18,279 nt of DNA from JBFWWW01 sp050245975 (GTDB taxonomy: Bacteria > Pseudomonadota > Alphaproteobacteria > Rhizobiales > Hyphomicrobiaceae), in assembly GCA_050245975.1 (NCBI GenBank), contig JBFWWW010000063.1, positions 1-18,279 on the forward strand, in the 5' to 3' direction. Both the position numbers and the translations under genes were made by a program. The notes below the pieces were generated by a model. It had not been told where the DNA came from, did no database searches, and saw only the letters and a program-made list of their open reading frames with translations. Numbering within the stretch: the first letter of the stretch is position 1; every line of letters begins with the position of its first letter. Below are positions 8,140 to 13,618 of the stretch, one piece after another.

Positions 8140-9537
8140 ATGACCCAGTCTTCCGTACCAGACCGCTACTGCATCATCGGCGCCGGCGCGTCGGGGCTTG
8201 CCGTTGCAAAGAACTTCAAGCAGCGCGGCATTCCTTTCGACTGCCTCGAGCGCGCCAGCGATATCGGCGGCCTCTGGAATATCGAAACACCCTACGGCAC
8301 GGTCTACGAGACGACCCACCTCGTCTCCTCCATCAGCTCGACCGGCTACGACGACTTTCCGATGGAGGATGCCGACTATCCCGAATACCCGAACCATCGC
8401 CTGGTGCTCGGCTACTTCAGGAAGTACGCGCACAAGTTCGGCATCGAGCCGCATATCGAGCTCGGCAAGACCGTCACCAGCGTGACACCCTCCGGCGACA
8501 AGGTATGGAGCGTCACCGTCGCAGGAGAACCCGAGCCGCGGCTTTATCGCGGCGTCGTGCTTGCCAACGGCCACCACGACGTGCCGCGCATGCCGACCTA
8601 CCCGGGCACCTTCAACGGCACCATCCTGCACTCTCGCGACTACCGGCATCCGCGCCAGCTGCGCGACCGTCGCGTGCTCGTCGTTGGCGCCGGCAACTCG
8701 GCCTGCGACGTCGCCTCGGATGCCATCCACGGCGGCTCCGAGGTCTTCTTCAGCTGGCGACGCGGCTACTGGTTCGTGCCCAAGTTCATGCTGGGTTTTC
8801 CCACGCACGATGTCGTCTCTTTCGTGGAGCACCTGCCCCTGCCGCGCTTCATGAAGCGGCAGATCTTCCGCGCCAGCCTGTGGCTGCTCCAGGGACCGCC
8901 GTCACGCTATCGCCTGCCCGATCCGGATTATGCCATCGATCAGGCACATCCGACGATGAGCGACGAGATCCCGCGGCTCGCCGCCCATGGCCGTCTCACA
9001 GTCAAGGCAGAGATCGACCGCTACGACAGCAACCGCGTCATCTTCAAGGACGGATCGGCCGAGACCATCGACACGATCGTCTTTGCGACCGGCTATCGCA
9101 TCTCCCTGCCGTTCATCGACAACAGCCTGATTTTTGCTCCTGACGGGCGGCCCAAGCTGCACCTGAGCATGATCGACACCGAGCACGACGGGCTCTACGC
9201 CGCTGGGCTGGTTCAGGCCAACGGCAGCATGTGGCGCATCGCCGACTATCAGGGACAGATCATCTCCAACCTGATTGTGGCCGAGCAGCAGGCGCCGGAG
9301 ATCGCCGCGCGCTATCTCGATGGAGCGCGTAATACCGTTCCGGCGCGCCGGCGGTCTTTCGTGGCGTCCGACCGCCATACGCTCGAGGCCAACTACTACG
9401 AGTACCGCGCCTTGCTCAGGAAGCAGCTGCGCGCATTTCGACAGGTGCTCAAACTTACCTACCGGCCGCGCGACGGCATGAAAAAGATGCCGGCAGCGGC
9501 CGAGCCTGCGGCGCCCTCCAAGGCCAACGCCGCCTAG
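8140..9537 (+). CDS. Flavin-containing monooxygenase (FMO-like), NAD(P)H- and FAD-dependent
   Basis: Class B flavoprotein monooxygenase of 465 aa. These enzymes oxygenate soft nucleophiles (N or S atoms) or ketones, using NADPH and O2. All the signature motifs are present: FAD-binding GAGASG (14-19), the FMO identifying sequence F-x-G-x3-H-S-x2-Y (F158 to Y168), NADPH-binding GAGNSA (183-188), and FATGY (315-319). The length fits bacterial FMOs such as trimethylamine monooxygenases, but specificity cannot be read from motifs. The C-terminus is a low-complexity Ala/Pro/Lys tail. The ATG at 8140 was preferred; an in-frame GTG four codons upstream (8128) is also possible. It is the second gene of a pair with the methyltransferase. 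Its stop is 2 bp from the stop of zapE on the other strand. Confidence 0.9.
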   Translation: MTQSSVPDRYCIIGAGASGLAVAKNFKQRGIPFDCLERASDIGGLWNIETPYGTVYETTHLVSSISSTGYDDFPMEDADYPEYPNHRLVLGYFRKYAHKFGIEPHIELGKTVTSVTPSGDKVWSVTVAGEPEPRLYRGVVLANGHHDVPRMPTYPGTFNGTILHSRDYRHPRQLRDRRVLVVGAGNSACDVASDAIHGGSEVFFSWRRGYWFVPKFMLGFPTHDVVSFVEHLPLPRFMKRQIFRASLWLLQGPPSRYRLPDPDYAIDQAHPTMSDEIPRLAAHGRLTVKAEIDRYDSNRVIFKDGSAETIDTIVFATGYRISLPFIDNSLIFAPDGRPKLHLSMIDTEHDGLYAAGLVQANGSMWRIADYQGQIISNLIVAEQQAPEIAARYLDGARNTVPARRRSFVASDRHTLEANYYEYRALLRKQLRAFRQVLKLTYRPRDGMKKMPAAAEPAAPSKANAA

Positions 9538-9539
9538 GC

Positions 9540-10673
9540 TCATCCTGGCAGAGGCCCGGCCAGCATCTCCTCGCGCCTGCGCGCACGCTCCGTGAGGTAG
9601 CTCTCGGAGCGCATCTCGATCAGGCGCGAGGCGGTGCGCTCGAACAGGAAGGCCATGTCACCCGACGGATAGAGCGCATCGGGTTCGGCCGCAGCGGACA
9701 CGGCCAGACAGACATGATTGTCATAGAGCGTGTCGATCAGGTTGATGAACCGGCGTGTGACGTCGCGTTCGCCGCGGCCAAACACCGGAACGCCTTCCAG
9801 CAAGATCGTGTGGAAGGCGTGTGCAATGTGCAGGAAGTCGAGCGCGCTCAGAGGCTTCACGCACAGATCTTCGAAATTGAAGCGGGCGACGCCCATCGCG
9901 GCGCGCGGAACGTGGACCTTGTGGCCCTTGACGTCGAGATCGACGGCGTGCGGTGCGCTGCCACCGGTGAGGCTCGCCCATAGGCGGTCCATCTCGGCGG
10001 TCGCATGAGCATCCGCGGGCACGAAATACAGCGGACGGCCGGCCAGCTTCACAAGACGGAAGTCCTTGGCCGCCTTCAGCTCCAGAACGTCCATGTGGTC
10101 CTCCACCAGGTCGATGAAGGGCAGGAAAAGCTGGCGGTTGAGACCGTTGAGATAGAGATCGACCGGTTGAGCATTGGAGGTGGCGACGACCACGACAGGC
10201 TGCTCGAAGATGGTCTTGAACAGGCGGCCCAGGATCATCGCATCGGCGATGTCCGTGACGTGCAACTCGTCGAAGGCCAGCAGGGCGGCTTCGTCGGCAA
10301 TGCTGCGGCCAACGGCCGTAATCGGATCCTCGCTCTCGCGCACCGTCTTGCGGGCTGCGGTCAGCCGGTCGTGCACATCGGCCATGAACTCGTGAAAATG
10401 GACACGGCGTTTCCGGACCACGGGTGCGCTGGCGAAAAACATGTCCATCAGCATCGTCTTGCCGCGACCGACTGCGCCGTGGATGTAAAGCCCCCTGGGT
10501 GGCGGTGCCGGGCGCCGAAACATGCGCAAGAGGCCACCGTCCGACGGATTCCATCGGGCAAGCTCGCCACTCAGCTTGTCGAGCCGCTCGACGGCCGCGA
10601 TCTGTGCCGGGTCGACCTCGATTTCGCCGGCGGCGTTTCGCGCGCGATATTGGTCGAGCAGGGTTCCCGGCAT
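9540..10673 (-). CDS. zapE: AFG1/ZapE-family cell-division ATPase
   Basis: AFG1-like AAA-type ATPase of 377 aa. In E. coli, ZapE associates with FtsZ during late division and under stress; the mitochondrial homologue AFG1/LACE1 acts in protein quality control. Visible features are the N-terminal YRARNAAGEIEVDPAQ segment, Walker A GAVGRGKT (66-73), the family HFHEFM motif (92-97), Walker B LLAFDE (131-136) followed by LHVTDIADAMI, and a sensor-type VVVATSN. The ATG at 10671-10673 has GAGG six bases upstream. From general knowledge of Rhizobiales genomes, this gene is often the immediate upstream neighbour of mdh. Here the two-gene plus-strand cassette separates them. The assignment to the family is firm; the cellular role is inferred from homologues. 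Confidence 0.95.
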   Translation of the reverse strand: MPGTLLDQYRARNAAGEIEVDPAQIAAVERLDKLSGELARWNPSDGGLLRMFRRPAPPPRGLYIHGAVGRGKTMLMDMFFASAPVVRKRRVHFHEFMADVHDRLTAARKTVRESEDPITAVGRSIADEAALLAFDELHVTDIADAMILGRLFKTIFEQPVVVVATSNAQPVDLYLNGLNRQLFLPFIDLVEDHMDVLELKAAKDFRLVKLAGRPLYFVPADAHATAEMDRLWASLTGGSAPHAVDLDVKGHKVHVPRAAMGVARFNFEDLCVKPLSALDFLHIAHAFHTILLEGVPVFGRGERDVTRRFINLIDTLYDNHVCLAVSAAAEPDALYPSGDMAFLFERTASRLIEMRSESYLTERARRREEMLAGPLPG

Positions 10674-10805
10674 GGCCGCCTCGGCTATCGCGCCTGCCGC
10701 CGAGGGTCAAGGCGCGGCACCCACATCATTCGGAGACGCCCAGAGAAAAATGCTCTGGCGACCGGAATCCCTGCGACATCGCGACAAACTTCGCGACCAA
10801 CCCAC

Positions 10806-10836
10806 GCAACATGCCCGCAATTGCGGCAAATGTTGC
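10806..10836. repeat. Nested inverted repeat upstream of the GNAT gene
   Basis: An outer 7-bp inverted repeat, GCAACAT (10806-10812) and ATGTTGC (10830-10836), encloses a perfect 12-bp palindrome, CCGCAATTGCGG (10815-10826). The two share almost the same centre, with 2 and 3 unpaired bases between the arms. It could be an operator for a dimeric regulator, or fold as an RNA hairpin in a leader transcript. No T-run follows, so it is not an intrinsic terminator. Confidence 0.6.
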
Positions 10837-10904
10837 ATCGCCGCATAGCAGATATGCTCATGTTTTATCGTGGATTCTCAGTTCATCCTGGGGTCATATT
10901 CATC

Positions 10905-10926
10905 GCTCTATTGTGCATCGCGCAAT
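10905..10926 (+). promoter_or_regulatory. Possible operator or promoter motif upstream of GNAT (shared 12-mer)
   Basis: The 12-base string GCTCTATTGTGC (10905-10916) runs directly into ATC-GCGCAAT, giving the dyad ATTGTGC-ATC-GCGCAAT with one G-T mismatch. The same 12-mer, followed by GATCGCACA, occurs on the minus strand at 12538-12527, 33 bases before the start of the binding-protein gene. Here it is 65 bases before the GNAT start. The shared sequence plus dyad suggests a common regulator or promoter element; no known regulator motif was recognised. Confidence 0.4.
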
Positions 10927-10981
10927 AAGCGCACATATGCATGTGGCGGGTGCGATGCGCGTACCAGGACGGAGGCCGATC

Positions 10982-11557
10982 ATGAGCGATCACCAGTTCT
11001 GGGGAGGGAACATACGTAAGCTTTGGCCGACGGAAACAGACAAGTTCCGCGACCATCTGCTGAGACTGGACAAGGAAAGCCGGCGTCTGCGCTTCGCGCA
11101 CGGCGTGTCGGACGCTTTTATCGAGGACTATGCGAGCCGCATGTCGGACATGGGCAGCATTGTCTATGCCTTTCTGGATGGCGGCCAGGTCCGCGCAGCA
11201 GCGGAGCTGCGCAAGCTTGGAGACATCTGGGGGCCCGAGGCGGAGGCCGCTTTCTCGGTCGAAAAGGGATTTCAGGACCAAGGCATCGGCACCGAGCTGA
11301 TGGGCCGGGTCATCCGCACGGCCCGCAACCGCGGCGTGCAGCGTCTCTACATGAGCTGCCTTGCGGAAAACTCGAAAATGCAGGCCATCGCGAAGAAGCA
11401 CGAGGCCGACCTGCGCTTCGAATACGGCGAGGTGATCGGCGAGATCGTGCCGGACAGTCCGAACTATTTCTCGATGTTCGCCGAAGCAATGGAAGATCGC
11501 GTGGGCTTCATGCTGGCGGTTCTCGACCTTCAGAACCGCATCTCGCGCGCCGCCTGA
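10982..11557 (+). CDS. GNAT family N-acetyltransferase
   Basis: Predicted acetyl-CoA-dependent acetyltransferase of 191 aa. The core GNAT signature is seen: a central strand (EAAFSVEKGF), the pyrophosphate-binding loop Q-D-Q-G-I-G (98-103) and the following helix (GTELMGRVIRTARNRG). Then comes LYMSCLAENSKMQAIAKKHEADLRFE, a typical second-half motif in which a conserved Asn and the helix after it line the acceptor site. The start at 10982 is fixed by GGAGG seven bases upstream; the frame is open much further upstream, but that part does not resemble the family. It is monocistronic: divergent from zapE and convergent with the binding-protein gene (21 bp between stops). The acceptor (amino acid, polyamine, protein or antibiotic) cannot be deduced. 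Confidence 0.88.
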   Translation: MSDHQFWGGNIRKLWPTETDKFRDHLLRLDKESRRLRFAHGVSDAFIEDYASRMSDMGSIVYAFLDGGQVRAAAELRKLGDIWGPEAEAAFSVEKGFQDQGIGTELMGRVIRTARNRGVQRLYMSCLAENSKMQAIAKKHEADLRFEYGEVIGEIVPDSPNYFSMFAEAMEDRVGFMLAVLDLQNRISRAA

Positions 11558-11578
11558 CCACCTGCACAGGATCTTCCG

Positions 11579-12493
11579 TCACGAGGGCTGCCGGACCCAG
11601 CCGGCGCCCTCGTGCCCGAACCGGCACGTCTCAGGGTGCAGAATCTCCGCCACGATCTCGGCGCTCTCGACGAGCCGCGGCCCCGGTCGATTGAAGTAGG
11701 CGTTGCCGTCGGCGCAATAGACCCGCCCATCCTTGACGGCCTTGAGAGTCGACCACGCCGGGTGCCGCTCGAGCTGACGCAGCTCGGCAATCGACTGCTC
11801 CAACGTAAAGCCGCACGGGGCAATGAGAACGACCTCGGGATCGGCCGCGCCGAGGTCGGCCCACGACAACACCTCGGACCGGCCGCCCTCGACGCCGAAG
11901 ATACTGGTGCCGCCCGCTATGCGAATGAGTGTCGGCATCCAGTTGCCGCCACTCATCAACGGCTCGCCCCATTCGATAAAGGCCACGCGCGGACGGCGAC
12001 GGCCTTGGACCGCATCGGAAATCGTCGCGAACCGGGTCTTCATCGCCGCGCAGAGCCGCTCTCCGCCCTTCGCATTGCCGAGCGCATCGGCAACCCGGAC
12101 GATGTCGGCATAGACATCAGGCAGGCTGTCTGGCCGCAGCGAAACGATCCGCGCGGCGCCGCCGGTCCACCCGCAGACTGCCGCCTCCACATCCTTGATG
12201 CTCACGGCGCAGACCTCGCAATGGTCCTGCGTCACGATCAGGTCCGGCCGCAGCGCCCGCAGGGCCTCGGCATCGACGCGGTAGACAGAAAGGCCCTCGG
12301 TGACGATCGCGCGCACCCGTTCGTCGATCTCTCCGCTCGTTCCTTCGACCTTGAACTTCGGCTCGGTGAGCTGCGGCAAATCGCGAATCGTTTTCGGAAA
12401 ATCGCATTCATGACTGCGACCGACGAGCTGAGATTGCGCGCCGAGCGCAGAAAGAATTTCTGTTGCGCTGGAAATCAGACTGACAATTCGCAT
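11579..12493 (-). CDS. Periplasmic-binding-protein-fold (BtuF-like) protein without signal peptide
   Basis: Protein of 304 aa with the Peripla_BP_2 / BtuF-FhuD fold, of the type often annotated as cobalamin-binding protein or ABC transporter substrate-binding protein. It begins directly with the fold's first strand (MRIVSLISSATEILSALG) and continues with LVGRSHECDFP (23-33), LRPDLIVTQDHCEVCAVS (81-98) and IEWGEPLMSGGNWMP further on. No signal peptide or lipobox precedes this, so the protein is probably cytoplasmic, unlike true BtuF. The Cys residues at 30, 92 and 95 are notable. The start at 12491-12493 has AGAGAG just upstream; a longer in-frame start would add 58 residues, Cys- and Ala-rich and not secretory, over a dyad-rich control region. 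No transporter permease or ATPase gene is adjacent. The ligand is unknown. Confidence 0.85.
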   Translation of the reverse strand: MRIVSLISSATEILSALGAQSQLVGRSHECDFPKTIRDLPQLTEPKFKVEGTSGEIDERVRAIVTEGLSVYRVDAEALRALRPDLIVTQDHCEVCAVSIKDVEAAVCGWTGGAARIVSLRPDSLPDVYADIVRVADALGNAKGGERLCAAMKTRFATISDAVQGRRRPRVAFIEWGEPLMSGGNWMPTLIRIAGGTSIFGVEGGRSEVLSWADLGAADPEVVLIAPCGFTLEQSIAELRQLERHPAWSTLKAVKDGRVYCADGNAYFNRPGPRLVESAEIVAEILHPETCRFGHEGAGWVRQPS

Positions 12494-12517
12494 GCATCTC
12501 TCTGCGCGTGTTCGAGC

Positions 12518-12538
12518 TGTGCGATCGCACAATAGAGC
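12518..12538 (-). promoter_or_regulatory. 14-bp palindrome overlapping the shared 12-mer, upstream of the binding-protein gene
   Basis: TGTGCGATCGCACA (12518-12531) is a perfect palindrome. Read on the minus strand it is preceded by GCTCTA, so that GCTCTATTGTGC (12538 to 12527) matches the 12-mer upstream of the GNAT gene exactly. It lies 25-45 bases before the ATG of the binding-protein gene, a position that fits an operator or core promoter. The regulator is unknown. Confidence 0.45.
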
Positions 12539-12687
12539 TTCGAAAACCCAAGCAAAATGGGCATTTTCGCATGTGTGCGCCGCAAATCCGCCCGCCCGGG
12601 GAATTGGCAACTGCACTGCACAGTTAGCTCGCGCGCTTTGCATTTTGAATTGCGCACGCACCGCCAAGCCCTTGAAAGACTTGACCC

Positions 12688-12704
12688 GTTAACGTCGAGT
12701 TAAC
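12688..12704 (+). promoter_or_regulatory. Perfect CtrA-type binding site upstream of mini-histone 1
   Basis: The sequence at 12689-12703 is TTAA-N7-TTAA, followed by C at 12704. This matches the full consensus of the alphaproteobacterial cell-cycle regulator CtrA (TTAA-N7-TTAAC). The two halves are each embedded in GTTAAC (12688-12693 and 12699-12704), 11 bp apart. The site is about 97-112 bases upstream of the 55-aa mini-histone gene. Such sites are rare by chance in high-GC DNA, and no other perfect one was seen in the intergenic parts of this window. CtrA may activate or repress, depending on its position relative to the transcription start, which is not known here. Confidence 0.6.
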
Positions 12705-12799
12705 CGTTGTGCCGCAACAGTACTGACGTTGTGAGTACAGATTCGTTTTTGGGCAGACTGAAACTGGGAACTGAAACCCGAGAGAAAGAGGAAAATATC

Positions 12800-12967
12800 A
12801 TGGCGAAGATGCTGAAGAAGAAGGCCAAGACCGTCCGTCGCGTGAAGGCGAAGCGGAAGCCGGTTGCGAAGCGCTCTGGCGCCGCCCGCCGGAAGGTTGC
12901 CGTGAAGCGCAGCCGCCGTCCGACCGCCCGCAAGTCGCGCGCGAAGGCTCGCCGGAAGGCTGCCTAA
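12800..12967 (+). CDS. Small basic histone-H1-like nucleoid protein (55 aa)
   Basis: A 55-residue protein with 14 Lys, 13 Arg and 12 Ala and no acidic residue, so about half its residues are basic. This composition is that of the small histone-H1-like (Hc1-type, Lys/Ala/Pro repeat) DNA-binding proteins found in many bacteria. It begins MAKMLKKKAKTVRRVKAKRK and shows no folded-domain signature, so it is expected to be disordered and to bind DNA or RNA by charge. The start at 12800 is set by AGAGGA about 9 bases upstream; an open frame extending upstream to 12707 carries acidic residues and does not fit. A strong terminator follows 40 bases after the stop. A second, even shorter gene of the same kind lies 430 bp downstream. 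A role in nucleoid compaction is inferred. Confidence 0.8.
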   Translation: MAKMLKKKAKTVRRVKAKRKPVAKRSGAARRKVAVKRSRRPTARKSRAKARRKAA

Positions 12968-13007
12968 CGCCGCCATTCAGCGGACGTGGCCGCAAGGCCG
13001 ATTGCTT

Positions 13008-13048
13008 CGACCGGTAGCTGCCCAGACAGCTTCCGGTCGTAGTTTTTT
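13008..13048 (+). terminator. Intrinsic terminator of mini-histone 1
   Basis: CGACCGG (13008-13014) pairs with CCGGTCG (13033-13039). Inside, AGCTG (13016-13020) pairs with CAGCT (13027-13031), with one T-T mismatch between the two helices and a 6-base loop. A run of six T follows (13043-13048). This is a strong, canonical Rho-independent terminator for rightward transcription. Confidence 0.9.
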
Positions 13049-13284
13049 GTCGCGTCGCAGATGCAGTGTGCGCGCTCCCGCGTCTGTCCCGATTGCCGGT
13101 TTCCGCCGCTCAGCAACGCGACGCGGACATCGAACGGCAACGGCGATGCGACTGCTCAATCGCCTATTCTTTTGAAAAAACCGGATGATGAGAAGCTGTT
13201 CGTCAGAACTTTGCTCAGCTCATCCCGAGCAACTCATTGAAATTTGTTGATTTAGAGTCACACCGACCTGTCAAACATCGAACT

Positions 13285-13312
13285 TTGCATTGGAAATCGC
13301 ATATTTTATATC
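13285..13312 (+). promoter_or_regulatory. Candidate sigma-70-type promoter of mini-histone 2
   Basis: TTGCAT (13285-13290) and TATATC (13307-13312), separated by 16 bases, lie in the most AT-rich stretch of the window. Transcription from here would give a leader of roughly 80 bases before the ATG at 13398. The match to consensus is partial (three and four of six), so this is a candidate only. Confidence 0.4.
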
Positions 13313-13397
13313 AACAAAATTCCTTGCTCTCCCCATGATCGCCCGTGTCCGGAGTGATTCGGGCAATTTGAGAGAGAATTAGAGAGAGGGATTTGAA

Positions 13398-13481
13398 ATG
13401 GCTAAGGCTGCTGTCAAAGCGAAGGCGAAGAAGAAGACCGTCAAGAAGGCCCCTGCGAAGAAGAAGGCGAAGCGCCGCTGA
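13398..13481 (+). CDS. Very short histone-H1-like basic peptide (27 aa)
   Basis: An 84-bp open frame, ATG at 13398 to TGA at 13479-13481, encoding 27 residues with 12 Lys, 2 Arg and 8 Ala and no acidic residue. The peptide starts MAKAAVKAKAKKK and ends in KRR. It resembles a miniature version of the 55-aa protein upstream and of the Lys/Ala/Pro C-terminal tail of H1-like proteins. An AGAGAGGG ribosome site lies seven bases upstream, and the start MAK is the same as in the larger gene. It has its own candidate promoter and a strong terminator 91 bases downstream, so it looks like an independent gene rather than a remnant. Its length is below most gene-finder limits. Expression needs proof; a small regulatory RNA is the alternative reading. 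Confidence 0.65.
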   Translation: MAKAAVKAKAKKKTVKKAPAKKKAKRR

Positions 13482-13571
13482 CCAGGCGAGGCCAGCCTTC
13501 CGCACCGCTGCTGTCTGGGCAGTCGTGTCGTCAGCGGATCGCAGGCCTGCTTTCAGAGTGACGTTTCGAAG

Positions 13572-13608
13572 GCCGGAGATCGCGATAGCGTCTCCGGTCT
13601 TCTTTTTT
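13572..13608 (+). terminator. Intrinsic terminator of mini-histone 2
   Basis: CCGGAGA (13573-13579) pairs with TCTCCGG (13591-13597). An inner CGC/GCG helix closes a GATA loop, with a single bulged T. It is followed by TCTTCTTTTTT (13598-13608). This is a canonical terminator for rightward transcription, and the hairpin may also help stop the leftward transcript ending at 13619. Confidence 0.9.
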
Positions 13609-13618
13609 GCGATTTCGC

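Larger units (their letters stand above)
10674..10981. other. Divergent intergenic region, zapE / GNAT, rich in dyads
   Basis: A 308-bp non-coding region holding the promoters of zapE (leftward) and the GNAT gene (rightward). It holds a nested palindrome at 10806-10836, a near-perfect dyad at 10910-10926 (ATTGTGC-ATC-GCGCAAT), and tandem CGCGAC repeats around 10780-10798. The part nearest the GNAT gene (about 10857-10935) is clearly richer in A+T than its surroundings, as expected for a promoter. No convincing -35/-10 pair could be fixed. Confidence 0.5.
12494..12799. other. Divergent control region, binding protein / mini-histone 1
   Basis: A 306-bp non-coding region. From left to right it holds a perfect 14-bp palindrome (12518-12531), the shared 12-mer, an imperfect dyad AACTG-N7-CAGTT (about 12609-12625), a CtrA-type site (12689-12704), a GTTG-TGCCG-CAAC dyad (12706-12718) and a GANTC site (12740-12744). 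The leader of the mini-histone gene follows, with a purine-rich ribosome site. It is much denser in symmetrical elements than the other gaps in the window. Confidence 0.55.
12968..13397 (+). other. Intergenic region between the two mini-histone genes
   Basis: A 430-bp non-coding stretch. The first part (to 13048) is the 3' UTR and terminator of mini-histone 1. The middle (13049-13160) is GC-rich with an 8-bp inverted repeat (CGCGTCGC near 13051, GCGACGCG near 13116) and no credible gene; a 60-codon minus-strand open frame there has no recognisable family. The last part (13165-13340) is strikingly AT-rich for this genome and carries the candidate promoter of mini-histone 2. A purine-rich leader with repeated GAGAGA follows it. 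GANTC sites occur at 13255 and 13356. Confidence 0.55.

Noticed and set aside
10424..10981. Upstream extension of the GNAT frame
   Set aside because: The frame is open back to 10424 but would overlap the start of zapE and cross a non-coding, dyad-rich region. The GGAGG site at 10982 decides the start.
12494..12667. 58-codon N-terminal extension of the binding-protein gene
   Set aside because: It could in principle hold a signal peptide, but it has no positively charged start followed by a hydrophobic core and cleavage site. It also covers the palindromic control region.
12977..13159. 60-codon minus-strand frame between the mini-histone genes
   Set aside because: Rich in Arg, overlaps the terminator of mini-histone 1, has no clear ribosome site and no recognisable family.
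13572..13608. Whether the terminator hairpin belongs mainly to the leftward VOC gene
   Set aside because: The T-run is on the plus-strand side. Read leftward the hairpin is followed by CTTCGAAACG, which is not T-rich, so it was assigned to the rightward gene.
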